Positions 51,245 to 59,683 of a stretch of 64,000 nucleotides of DNA are shown here, piece by piece. The DNA lies in NCBI RefSeq assembly GCF_022836845.1, contig NZ_JAJNNZ010000005.1:186001-250000 (forward strand). The letters are read 5' to 3'. The notes under the pieces were generated by a model, which was given only the letters and a program-made list of their open reading frames with translations, was not told where the DNA came from and searched no databases. The translations under genes were made by a program, and so were the position numbers. This DNA is from Vibrio gelatinilyticus (GTDB lineage: Bacteria; Pseudomonadota; Gammaproteobacteria; Enterobacterales; Vibrionaceae). Position 1 is the first letter of the stretch; every line of letters begins with the position of its first letter.

Positions 51245-53026
51245 ATGTCTAAATCACCGTTAATCCACAAAGTCATTTCCTTACTGGTATTCATATCGAG
51301 CTTTCAGGTCTTTGCATACACGTATCCTGAACTCGCAAATACCTCGACACCCAAAGCCACAGTAAAGAGTTTTATCAGCGCATCAGACAAACTGATTTAC
51401 TACTGGCAAGAAGAACAATTACGCTCTGTTGAAGCCGAACGCGCACTCGCGCAAGTCATTCGAACCATGGATTTGTCATTGGTACCCAATCGAACACGAC
51501 AAGTGGTTGTCATGGAAAGGATCCTACTACTTCGAGAAGTGCTCGACCGATTTGACACTGAGGTATTCGCCACTCTACCTGACGAAAGCATCAGTGATTA
51601 TTGGCGCTTTGAAAACACCGATATCTCGCTGATAAAAATTGCCTCGGGGGAGCGGGCTGGACAATTTGTCTTCTCTTCTGTGACGGTGCAACAACTTCCT
51701 CGTTGGTATCGAACCATGCAGCCTATCGGCTATGTCGATCCTCAAAGGCCGGACTACTATCAAAATTTTATCCATTCACCAGGCCCTTTGCTTCCAAAAG
51801 CGATAATAGAGAGCTTGCCAGGTCCTGTTCATGAGCTATACGGCCCGATTCCCTTGTGGCAATGGGTTGCGGTATTTTCCGTTCTCATTGTATGTTTCGC
51901 CGCACTGAATTTAAGTATATTTCTTGGCAGAAAATGGAACCAACATTGGGAACAAAAGAACATTAAGTGGAAAGTGGGAAAACTCATTTCACTGGTCAGC
52001 TGTGGCTTTATTCTGTTTGTTACCCGTCAAGTTATTGATCAGGGTATCTGGCTCACGGGAGGATTCTACCAGTTTCTAACGACGTGTTTCTTTTTAGCCC
52101 AGTTCTACTTAAGCTCATGGCTAATCATGGCATTGTTTAAATACTTTGCCGCCCTTTATGCATTCAACAAACATAATGGCAAGCATGTCGACTCATCCCT
52201 GATTACCGTCTTATCACGTATCTTTGGTGGACTCACCATTGTCATACTGGGTATTTACGTCATTGAGTATATGGGTTTCTCTATCTCGCCACTTTTGGCG
52301 GGTATCGGTGTCGGTGGTTTAGCCGTCGCCTTAGCCATTCGTCCCGTACTAGAAAATGTGATTAACGGTCTAACGCTATACGCCGACGGCGGCATTAAGA
52401 TTGGCGAACTATGCCGTTACGGTGACAAACTAGGCACCATTGAAAGCATTGGGCTTCGCTCAACGCGAATTCGAACTTTAGAGCGTTCTTTGATTACCAT
52501 CCCTAATTCTGAGTTTGCCAATATGGAAATTGATAATCTAGAGAGGCGAGATAAACGACGCATGGAGCATGTCTTGCGAGTGCGCTCTGAGCTCACTCAA
52601 CAACAACTTAAGGTGCTTATCGTCAGTCTTCGGCGAACTCTTCTTCAGCATCCTAAGACTGAAGAAGACCCGATCAGAGTCCGTTTTTCGGGTATCGGAG
52701 AATTTGCACTGCACATCAACTTGATGTGCTACATTCACTGCAAAGACAATGAAGAATTCTTATCAATACAAGAAGACATTCTGTTTTTAATCACACAGCA
52801 AGTTGAAGCCGTAGGGGCTCAGTTCGCCTTCTCTAACCAATACCAATTAGCTGGTAAGCTGGCTTCAATAGACAACGGGCTTATCGACAAAGCAGAGCAA
52901 ACCGTCAGCCAGTGGCACGAGGCAAACAATTATCCATTCCCGGATTTCAGTTACGAGTACAAGTATGAGATAAAAAACAGTACGGTATTTCCTGCTAAAA
53001 GCGCGGCGACTCGCAAAGATGGTTAA
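51245..53026 (+). CDS. MscS-family mechanosensitive channel with periplasmic domain
   Basis: 593 residues. Signal peptide (ISLLVFISSFQVFA), a ~180-residue periplasmic region, then four or five helices: one at about 210-230 and a group at 265-360. The pore-lining helix is LLAGIGVGGLAVALAIRPVLENVINGLTLYADGG, followed by the beta domain with RYGDKLGTIESIGLRSTRIRTLERSLITIPNSE. This is longer than E. coli MscS (286) and resembles the YbiO/YnaI-like or MscM-type channels. Opens on membrane tension to release solutes. A terminator follows. Confidence 0.85.
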   Translation: MSKSPLIHKVISLLVFISSFQVFAYTYPELANTSTPKATVKSFISASDKLIYYWQEEQLRSVEAERALAQVIRTMDLSLVPNRTRQVVVMERILLLREVLDRFDTEVFATLPDESISDYWRFENTDISLIKIASGERAGQFVFSSVTVQQLPRWYRTMQPIGYVDPQRPDYYQNFIHSPGPLLPKAIIESLPGPVHELYGPIPLWQWVAVFSVLIVCFAALNLSIFLGRKWNQHWEQKNIKWKVGKLISLVSCGFILFVTRQVIDQGIWLTGGFYQFLTTCFFLAQFYLSSWLIMALFKYFAALYAFNKHNGKHVDSSLITVLSRIFGGLTIVILGIYVIEYMGFSISPLLAGIGVGGLAVALAIRPVLENVINGLTLYADGGIKIGELCRYGDKLGTIESIGLRSTRIRTLERSLITIPNSEFANMEIDNLERRDKRRMEHVLRVRSELTQQQLKVLIVSLRRTLLQHPKTEEDPIRVRFSGIGEFALHINLMCYIHCKDNEEFLSIQEDILFLITQQVEAVGAQFAFSNQYQLAGKLASIDNGLIDKAEQTVSQWHEANNYPFPDFSYEYKYEIKNSTVFPAKSAATRKDG

Positions 53027-53046
53027 CTGGCGCCAATGGGTAGATT

Positions 53047-53067
53047 AAGCCCCCATCCCAGGGGCTT
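53047..53067 (+). terminator. Terminator after the MscS gene
   Basis: AAGCCCC-CATCCCA-GGGGCTT, 7-bp perfect stem, 20 bp after the stop; weak T-run. Confidence 0.7.
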
Positions 53068-53151
53068 CTCTGATCGTCAAGAGACGCGTGATTTCGACTT
53101 TGCCAATAGTAAAAAGTACAATATCAACGCTAAATACTCACCACATGCAAC

Positions 53152-54078
53152 CTATTCCGGTTGTATCACACTGTCATAAAAAGACTGCATTGTCTGATGC
53201 AAATACTGGTTCAAAGGATCGCCTCGCTTGGTTTGTAAATAGCCACCAATAATATGAACTTGCTCGAGTTCTTTAGGAATCGCTGGAAGGGGGTAGCAAG
53301 CCAATCCACTTTGCAGCTCCAACATGTAGCTACTACCAAACAATATCGCATCAGAGTTTACTAACTGGTTTAGCATGACTTTTACACTGTGGGTCGTCAA
53401 CGAAATATTCGCGTGATATCCCTTAGCTCGAAATACTTCCTCGACCGGCGATCTCTTTGTGTTTATGCCATCAATAACCAATCGCACAAGAGGCAGTTCA
53501 TGTATTGCTTCCCAATCGCTTGTGGTCGACAAGATCGGGTGATTTTCTCTGGCGATAAGACTCAGCTTTATTGAATGTAGATGGTGTTGGTAAACTTCTT
53601 GGGGTAAAGGATAGGCATTAAACTGAATCAGATAATCGATGTTACCATTGAGCACTTCACTCAGTGAGTTATCTTGCCAATAAATAAAATGAAAACGAGC
53701 TTTCGGTAAAGCAACTCTCAGCGCTTCAAACAACTTGACGCCGTAGGTCTCAACAAAATAGATCTGGGTTGCAATCTTCACTTCACCACTAAATTCGTTC
53801 GGGTCGAAGTTCTTATAAGACTTAATCACATCTTCAATGGGAAAGTACATAGCCTCTGATGCTTCAGCGAGTTTCTCTGCCAATTCCGATGGTTCAACAC
53901 CATGGGCTTTTCGGATAAAAAGCTGATCACCGAAAACTTCTCTCAACTTAGCAAGGCCTCTGCTTACACTGGTTTGTGATATACCGAGTCGACTCGCAGC
54001 CTCGTGAGTATTTTTGGTTTCAACAACTGCTTTCAGTAACTTTAATAAATTTAGGTCTAAATCTCGAATATTGGGCAT
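53152..54078 (-). CDS. LysR-family transcriptional regulator
   Basis: 308 residues; the start at 54078 is preceded by GGGGGGAGA. Helix-turn-helix in LLKAVVETKNTHEAASRLGISQTSVSRGLAKLREVFGDQLFIRK, then a linker helix and the substrate-binding domain starting SGEVKIATQIYFVE. It is divergent from the barrel protein at 54536 across 457 bp, so it may control that gene. Effector unknown. Confidence 0.85.
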   Translation of the reverse strand: MPNIRDLDLNLLKLLKAVVETKNTHEAASRLGISQTSVSRGLAKLREVFGDQLFIRKAHGVEPSELAEKLAEASEAMYFPIEDVIKSYKNFDPNEFSGEVKIATQIYFVETYGVKLFEALRVALPKARFHFIYWQDNSLSEVLNGNIDYLIQFNAYPLPQEVYQHHLHSIKLSLIARENHPILSTTSDWEAIHELPLVRLVIDGINTKRSPVEEVFRAKGYHANISLTTHSVKVMLNQLVNSDAILFGSSYMLELQSGLACYPLPAIPKELEQVHIIGGYLQTKRGDPLNQYLHQTMQSFYDSVIQPE

Positions 54079-54535
54079 TCTCCCCCCATTGAACACGATA
54101 TTTCAATAGCTTAACTATGGGAGAAAACCGTGCTGGGATCAATCAAAATCGTTTGACGTGAAGTTAAGTCGTAATTGCAGAGTACTTGCTTAAAGGTTAT
54201 CGCTAGTTGACGAACAGATATGACGAAAACGTAGATAGCGCAACAACATCCGTGACTTACTTTTAGGTGTGGTTATTTTCTAAAAATACAACCGTCATAA
54301 ACAAAGTTCACCAAACACTTTTCTTCGGTAAGGATCAATTCAAAAAGTGCAACCTTCCTGATCATTCACACTTCTACATCGCATATGTCGGCTTCGAATA
54401 ATGACAATTTTGAATATCTGTAATTCATAGTCAGAAATAACAGCCCATCATAAAATCAATTTGGTATGAACATACACACACGCCTGTGTGACCGTTATTT
54501 CAAGGATGACTTCAAAATTAATCAAGAGAGTAATA
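54079..54535. other. Divergent region between lysR and the barrel gene
   Basis: No gene. CACACA-CGCC-TGTGTG (54475-54490) is a small perfect hairpin in the leader of the barrel gene. AT-rich sequence at 54290-54460 is likely to hold the promoters and LysR sites; no certain T-N11-A box could be picked. Confidence 0.35.
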
Positions 54536-55213
54536 ATGATAAAATCAACAACCATTGCAGTGATAGTCACTACCGTATTTTCAACGTCAGCGCTTGCGAG
54601 CAAATACATCAACTTTTCAAATCCTTATGCGCTCTACAATGGTTTATCGGTGGGTTATGGCAGCAATGATATTGATGTCAAAGCACAATTCACAAGTCAA
54701 GTAGATCCTCATTGGGATTTACTGGGCACTTATCATAGCGACGAAAACTTTAACAATCATGACTTACGGCTAAACGTTATTCACCGCACTGGTGTCGGTT
54801 ATTTTATTGGCTATGACTATGACAGCAATTATGGTGACAAGGGTCTACGAGCCAAAACAGGGGAGATTGGCGTTCACGTCAACGTGCCAATAAGTAGAAA
54901 TGTCCGACTGATACCTGAAATGGCACTGGGTTCATTCTCGCATAATAGTATGTCGAACAATGCCAGTTTTACCCAGTTATCGCTTAACATGACCTACGAC
55001 ACTCGAAAAAATATATGGTTTAGCGTGACCCCCGAATACACCTTTAGCTTTAACGATCTTAAAGAAGATAATGGGCGCCGCTCTAGCTTTCGCTCTTGGG
55101 ACCTGATCGCCGATGCAGGGTATAGCATCAATCGCGATCAAAGTTTGGTATACAGCTACCAGTATGACGCAGGGAATCACCAATCTACGGTGTCTTATCG
55201 CTTGGGCTTTTAG
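54536..55213 (+). CDS. Small outer-membrane barrel protein
   Basis: 225 residues from the ATG at 54536 (GAGAGTAATA upstream). Signal peptide (STTIAVIVTTVFSTSALA) followed by alternating strands (HWDLLGTYHSDENFNN, GYFIGYDYDSNYG, IWFSVTPEYTFSFND) and a terminal Phe in VSYRLGF, the outer-membrane insertion mark. About ten strands, so an OmpA-like or OmpX-like size class. Ligand unknown; probably controlled by the divergent LysR. Confidence 0.6.
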   Translation: MIKSTTIAVIVTTVFSTSALASKYINFSNPYALYNGLSVGYGSNDIDVKAQFTSQVDPHWDLLGTYHSDENFNNHDLRLNVIHRTGVGYFIGYDYDSNYGDKGLRAKTGEIGVHVNVPISRNVRLIPEMALGSFSHNSMSNNASFTQLSLNMTYDTRKNIWFSVTPEYTFSFNDLKEDNGRRSSFRSWDLIADAGYSINRDQSLVYSYQYDAGNHQSTVSYRLGF

Positions 55214-55297
55214 TTATTAATGTTGTGGTGGATTGAATCATGCCGCGAGCAATCCTAACATTCGGTAATGTTGGGCTTTCTCGCGTCAGATGAACAT

Positions 55298-55585
55298 TCA
55301 GTTTTCGACTTTTAATACGAATTGACGATAGGCTTTTATAGCGATGATGCACAGTGGAAGTCCGTGAAAAAACAAATCAAAAATATCGATTGGTTTTACC
55401 AGAGTTCCTAGAAAAAGCATGCGCGACTTTTCAATCAGATGAGGTTCCGGAGTAAATGGAGCCAGCAAAAACAAACTGCCGACAATCAGTAATATTGACC
55501 ATTGCATTTTATCTAACCAAACCATCGTCACCCCCATAATCAAAGCTATAATATTAGAGCTTACTAAAACAATAGCGTTTTGCAA
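55298..55585 (-). CDS. Small membrane protein
   Basis: 95 residues in the longest frame, starting at TTG (55585) directly after AAGGGA; the start is uncertain. Hydrophobic segments at about 5-20, 28-43 and 68-82 (GLPLCIIAIKAYRQF), with one polar loop (PEPHLIEKSRM). Looks like a genuine three-helix protein, but no family is recognised and no partner is evident. Confidence 0.4.
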   Translation of the reverse strand: MQNAIVLVSSNIIALIMGVTMVWLDKMQWSILLIVGSLFLLAPFTPEPHLIEKSRMLFLGTLVKPIDIFDLFFHGLPLCIIAIKAYRQFVLKVEN

Positions 55586-55724
55586 TCCCTTATGGGTTAA
55601 TCAACGACTGTTTTATTCTTTGTGGCTGATCATCACTTTTTCAACGTAAGCACTTACTTTAGAGGCATACTGATTCGCGCTATACTTTTGCACTTCAGAA
55701 GCCATAGAAAGCACGAGGCGCAAT

Positions 55725-56552
55725 GTGTTGAAGTTAGATTTGTCAGAACTACCGTCGTATCGCCCTTTACTGTTCAAAGCATTGTTAAAGCGCTCTACAC
55801 ATACCCCGTTGAAACCATTTGCATTATTAATCAATCGATTCTCATTTCAACCGCGCAAGGTGGCACAGTACCGCGACTTTTTTGACCTACCCGATATAGG
55901 GGTTCCATTGCCCTATCTGTTTGTTGCAACTCAGGCCGCCCAACTTTATCTATTTACTCACCCAGAAGTTGCAATTAGGCCTCTTGGACTTGTGCACACA
56001 GGCATAGAGTTTGAGAGTTACACTGCCATCGACATAAAGCAAACATTTCAATTTGAACTTTCTTTGACATCTCAGGCGCAGACCGAACGAGGTCAAACAT
56101 TCGAGTTAACAGGAATGTTGAAACACAACGATGTTATCGTTGCTCAATATCGCAGTCAGTACCTAATGCCTGACCGCACAAAAGGAAAAACGACGACCAG
56201 CAAACCAAACAAGTCGCAACAAGACACGCTTGATAATGTCCGCCAGTGGGACACGATAAATGTGGGTAATGCACGGCAGTACGCAAGACTGTCTGGGGAT
56301 TACAACCCCATTCATCTTAGTCGCTGGTTGTCACCGTTATTTGGATTTAAGCAACCCATTGCGCACGGCATGTTTATGGTGGCTAAGCTTTATGCGAAAG
56401 CTATTGAGGAAAATACTTCGCCTCCCAAGACGTTTAATGTATCTTTTTGCAGACCCTTGCTCCTACCAAGCGCGACCTATCTCAGCAGTTCACGTCATTC
56501 ATTGTGTTTACTAACAGCCATGAAAAAGCCTTGTGTTAAAGCCGAATTGTGA
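55725..56552 (+). CDS. MaoC-like hot-dog dehydratase, possibly frameshifted at the 3' end
   Basis: 275 residues from a GTG with CGAGGCG upstream. The N-terminal ~150 residues look like a degenerate hot-dog copy. The C-terminal half holds the MaoC catalytic pair: ARLSGDYNPIHLSRW (Asp, His) and GFKQPIAHGMFMVAKLYA. It should hydrate enoyl-CoA or enoyl-ACP. After RPLLLP the last ~30 residues look wrong. Another frame reads TKRDLSQQFTSFIVFTNSHE, the expected last strand, so a one-base indel near 56465-56475 is likely. Confidence 0.65.
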   Translation: MLKLDLSELPSYRPLLFKALLKRSTHTPLKPFALLINRFSFQPRKVAQYRDFFDLPDIGVPLPYLFVATQAAQLYLFTHPEVAIRPLGLVHTGIEFESYTAIDIKQTFQFELSLTSQAQTERGQTFELTGMLKHNDVIVAQYRSQYLMPDRTKGKTTTSKPNKSQQDTLDNVRQWDTINVGNARQYARLSGDYNPIHLSRWLSPLFGFKQPIAHGMFMVAKLYAKAIEENTSPPKTFNVSFCRPLLLPSATYLSSSRHSLCLLTAMKKPCVKAEL

Positions 56553-56715
56553 GTCGATAATCTCAATAATCACTGGCTGATAAGGTCACTATATCGCTCA
56601 AGCACTGACTTTTAATGTTATTTCCAAAATGGACAATACTGATTGATTAAATTTCAATTTAAGAAATAACAAATTCACTTTAAACTAATACCCATAATAA
56701 TGATGAGGTTTAAAG

Positions 56716-58263
56716 ATGAACGACCAACAACAAAAGATCTACGACATTGTCACCGATACATGCCTATCTCCAAATCAAAAGCGTAATTTTCTTGCTGCAG
56801 AAGCAGATGCCACGTTGCCTTACCTTTCTCTTTCTGCCGATACCTCAACCGCGATGCAAGAAGGCGTTATCTGTGACATGTTTGAAGGGAACGCTCCCTA
56901 CAAGCCAAGATACGTGTTGCCCGATTACGCGAAGTTTTTATCACAAGGGTCGGAATATCTTGAGCTTTCTCCAGCATCAAGCTTTGATGAAGCGCTCAAC
57001 ATGCTGACCATCATCTATCATCATGTTCCTTCAGTAACTTCAATCCCTGTGTACTTAGGTCAGCTGGATGACGTACTACTGCCTTACGTTGGCGATCTTA
57101 GTGAGTCTCAGGTTTATCAAAAGATAAAACTCTTTTGGATCATGCTCGATCGCACCCTACCTGATGCCTTTATGCATGCTAATATTGGCCCAAGTGATAA
57201 CATCATTTGCCGCACCATTTTGAAAGTCGATGCTGAGCTAAAACAGATCGCTCCCAATCTGACCTTTATGCACGATCCGGAAGTCACGCCTGCAGAGCTA
57301 CTGCGCATCGCGACCGACAATATTTGCAAATGCAGTAAGCCCCACATAGCCAACTATCCAATCCATGCAGATACCTTTGGCAAGCAAAGATTTGGCATTG
57401 TGAGTTGCTACAACTCGCTTCCCCTAGCAGGTGGAGCAAATACCCTCACTCGTATTAACCTCAAGGAAGTCGCCAAACGCGCTGATAATCTCGATGACTT
57501 TTTTGACCGCGTGTTACCCCAATACTGTGATGCTCAATTCGAGTTAATTGAAGAGCGCAGCAGCTTTTTGCACGAAAAATCTGGCTTTTTCAAAGAGAGC
57601 TTTCTCGTAGCTGAAGGCCTTATTGAGGAAAGCCGTTTTGCTCCAATGTTCGGCATCTATGGCATGGCCGAGGCTGTGAACATATTGATGGAAAAGCAAG
57701 GAATGACTGACCAATATGGCCATTCAGAAACTGCTAACGCCCTAGGCCACGACATTTCAAAGCAACTGGCACAAATCGTCGAAGCAACTCCCGTTAGATA
57801 CGGTCTAGAACAGCGCGCACTGCTGCACGCCCAAGGCGGCATCAACTTAGATCACGATGTAACCCCGGGCGTTCGTATTCCTTATGGACAAGAGCCGGAT
57901 CCTGTCAGTTACGTCCGTGCGACTGCTGGCCATCATAGTTACTATAAATCCGGTATCAGCGATATTCTAACCATCGATGAAACGGTCAAGTCGAACCCTG
58001 AAGCCATGTATAACCTCTGCCAAGGCGCACTCAAATCAGGTTATCGCGAGTTCACCGCCAATGTCGATTCTAACGATCTTGTGCGAGTGACTGGCTATAT
58101 GGTGAAACTGTCTGATATCGCCAAGTACAACGCGCAAGGCTCGCGCACTAACACCACCTTTTTGGGAACGGGCGCAGCAGAAAATACCGGTATCCTCGAC
58201 AGGCAACCTCGCGTGATCAGCGGCGAGATGGCACCAACCTTTAAGCGCAGTGAAAAGGCCTAA
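56716..58263 (+). CDS. yjjI: Glycyl-radical enzyme YjjI
   Basis: 515 residues. RVTGYMV near the C-terminus contains the radical glycine (Gly460), and SCYNSLPLAGGA holds the candidate catalytic Cys231. Length and the neighbour identify the YjjI (DUF3029) branch, shorter than pyruvate formate-lyase (~760). The reaction of YjjI is not established, and such enzymes work only in anoxic cells. The next gene, four bases away, encodes the activating enzyme. SD ATGAGG is seven bases upstream. Confidence 0.85.
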   Translation: MNDQQQKIYDIVTDTCLSPNQKRNFLAAEADATLPYLSLSADTSTAMQEGVICDMFEGNAPYKPRYVLPDYAKFLSQGSEYLELSPASSFDEALNMLTIIYHHVPSVTSIPVYLGQLDDVLLPYVGDLSESQVYQKIKLFWIMLDRTLPDAFMHANIGPSDNIICRTILKVDAELKQIAPNLTFMHDPEVTPAELLRIATDNICKCSKPHIANYPIHADTFGKQRFGIVSCYNSLPLAGGANTLTRINLKEVAKRADNLDDFFDRVLPQYCDAQFELIEERSSFLHEKSGFFKESFLVAEGLIEESRFAPMFGIYGMAEAVNILMEKQGMTDQYGHSETANALGHDISKQLAQIVEATPVRYGLEQRALLHAQGGINLDHDVTPGVRIPYGQEPDPVSYVRATAGHHSYYKSGISDILTIDETVKSNPEAMYNLCQGALKSGYREFTANVDSNDLVRVTGYMVKLSDIAKYNAQGSRTNTTFLGTGAAENTGILDRQPRVISGEMAPTFKRSEKA

Positions 58264-58266
58264 ACC

Positions 58267-59157
58267 TTGCAAGCTGTTAATATCCACACCCTTACAGCGA
58301 AGGTCAGCCGAGTGCTGACTTTCTCTTGCGTCGATGGCCCCGGTAACCGTCTGGTCATCTTTATGCAAGGGTGTAATTATCAATGCCTTAACTGTCACAA
58401 CCCGCACACCATCAACCATTGCAATCATTGTGGTGACTGCGTAGCGACGTGCCCAAGCAGTGCTCTTACGTTAAACACGCACAAGCAAGTCGAGTGGAAC
58501 GAAGAGCTCTGCACGCAATGCGATCGCTGCATTGATGTCTGCCCTCACCAATCTAACCCTAAAGTGCGAAGCTATAGTTTGCGACATATGCTGGCATTGA
58601 TCGAGCAACATGCACCCTTTCTTAGCGGTATAACGGTGTCTGGCGGTGAAGCTACCTTACAACTTCGTTTTATAAGTGAACTTTTCCGAGCCATTAAAAA
58701 TGGCGCTTCACTAAATCACTTAACGTGTTTTATCGATAGCAATGGCTCTTTATCAACGAATGGCTGGGACAGACTGCTTCCTGTACTTGATGGAGCGATG
58801 ATAGATCTAAAAGCCTGGCAACAAGAAACTCACCAGTGGTTAGTTGGCCGCGACAATCATCGTGTATCCACCACTATCGACTACCTCGCCCGCCATAAAA
58901 AACTGCATGAGGTGAGGCTGCTGCACATTCCTTCAAAATCAGATTTGTTATCAGAAATTGATGCCCTGGCTGCGCTGATAAACACATTGCCCACTGAGAC
59001 CCAAATTCGTCTCAATGCTTTTCGTCATCACGGGGTAGTAGGTGAGGCAACATCATGGCCGCAATGCAGTAAGCTGGAAATAGAAACGTTTCAGAAAAGC
59101 CTTATTGAGCGAACCACAAGACACATCCTCACCCCAAGTGACGTTGCATTTCGCTGA
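58267..59157 (+). CDS. yjjW: Glycyl-radical-activating enzyme YjjW
   Basis: 296 residues from a TTG at 58267. The radical-SAM motif is C36-x3-C40-x2-C43 (GCNYQCLNC), followed by an inserted two-cluster ferredoxin (CNHCGDCVATCP, CTQCDRCIDVCP) and ITVSGGEATLQ for S-adenosylmethionine binding. Such activases generate the glycyl radical on the partner enzyme, here YjjI. Only three bases separate the two genes, so expression is coupled. Needs anaerobic conditions and a flavodoxin-type donor. Confidence 0.9.
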   Translation: MQAVNIHTLTAKVSRVLTFSCVDGPGNRLVIFMQGCNYQCLNCHNPHTINHCNHCGDCVATCPSSALTLNTHKQVEWNEELCTQCDRCIDVCPHQSNPKVRSYSLRHMLALIEQHAPFLSGITVSGGEATLQLRFISELFRAIKNGASLNHLTCFIDSNGSLSTNGWDRLLPVLDGAMIDLKAWQQETHQWLVGRDNHRVSTTIDYLARHKKLHEVRLLHIPSKSDLLSEIDALAALINTLPTETQIRLNAFRHHGVVGEATSWPQCSKLEIETFQKSLIERTTRHILTPSDVAFR

Positions 59158-59287
59158 TACCTACCTGATGTCACAAAAATATATAGCTGGTCTCAAACTA
59201 GGCGAATTTGAATTTCTCTAATTCCTGTTCACGCCTCAATCGTTAGTGAAAAATACGCTTAGATCCTCTCTAAAAGACGAACTCAAC
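59158..59287. other. Short intergenic gap after yjjW
   Basis: No terminator of quality is visible after yjjW. AAAGACGA at 59273-59280 may serve as the ribosome-binding site of the small frame that follows. Confidence 0.25.
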
Positions 59288-59371
59288 ATGAAAAAATACT
59301 CGCCAGCAATTGTAGTTTTTGCCCTCTACTTGGTATTCTTTTTTGCCCTCGTATCGAGGCTTTCTTCCTAA
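59288..59371 (+). CDS. Possible 27-residue single-helix membrane protein
   Basis: MKKYSPAIVVFALYLVFFFA then LVSRLSS: two lysines, one continuous hydrophobic helix and a short polar tail, the classic form of bacterial small membrane proteins. AAAGACGA lies about eight bases before the ATG. 130 bp downstream of yjjW. Not recognised by name; chance hydrophobic frames of this length do occur. Confidence 0.35.
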   Translation: MKKYSPAIVVFALYLVFFFALVSRLSS

Positions 59372-59642
59372 CAGCTCTGCAGTCATCTCACCCTTGCCAA
59401 GATGTAGTGCCTATCAGCAAACACTGCTTCTCGCTGACAAGGGATGCAATACGATTAAAAGTGGCCAGCGCTTTTCGTATAATTTATAAAATTCATATTG
59501 TTAGAATTGCCAATAATCGACTACTGTTATTGGGATAAATCTATTCGCATCTTAATTGTAATGAGATTGCCATTATTACGAACTTTCTGGAATTTATATG
59601 ATGTAGAGGTATTCCGACGTTGACTAGATAAAGGAACATACG
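59372..59642. other. Promoter region of the IS66-interrupted gene
   Basis: AT-rich (59480-59610), no gene. It ends with AAAGGAACATACG just before the ATG at 59643, so the transcription and translation signals of the truncated gene are intact. Confidence 0.3.
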
Positions 59643-59683
59643 ATGGATGACAACAGTAAGAAAACACCCCAAGGTATCTTCAA
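59643..59683 (+). pseudogene. 5' fragment of a gene cut by the IS66-family element
   Basis: ATG with AAAGGAAC upstream, then DDNSKKTPQGIFK, after which the IS end begins. It is probably the start of the PTS gene whose 3' part resumes at 61229, but the two ends do not visibly form one continuous protein. An intervening piece, perhaps the EIIB domain, could have been lost. Confidence 0.45.

Noticed and set aside
55613..55834. Minus-strand 73-residue frame overlapping the MaoC-like gene
   Set aside because: Overlaps the start of a better-supported gene on the other strand by over 100 bp and has no recognisable domain.
56643..56657. FNR site upstream of yjjI (TTGATTAAATTTCAA)
   Set aside because: The spacing is one base too long (TTGA-N7-TCAA instead of N6), so it is not a consensus FNR box.
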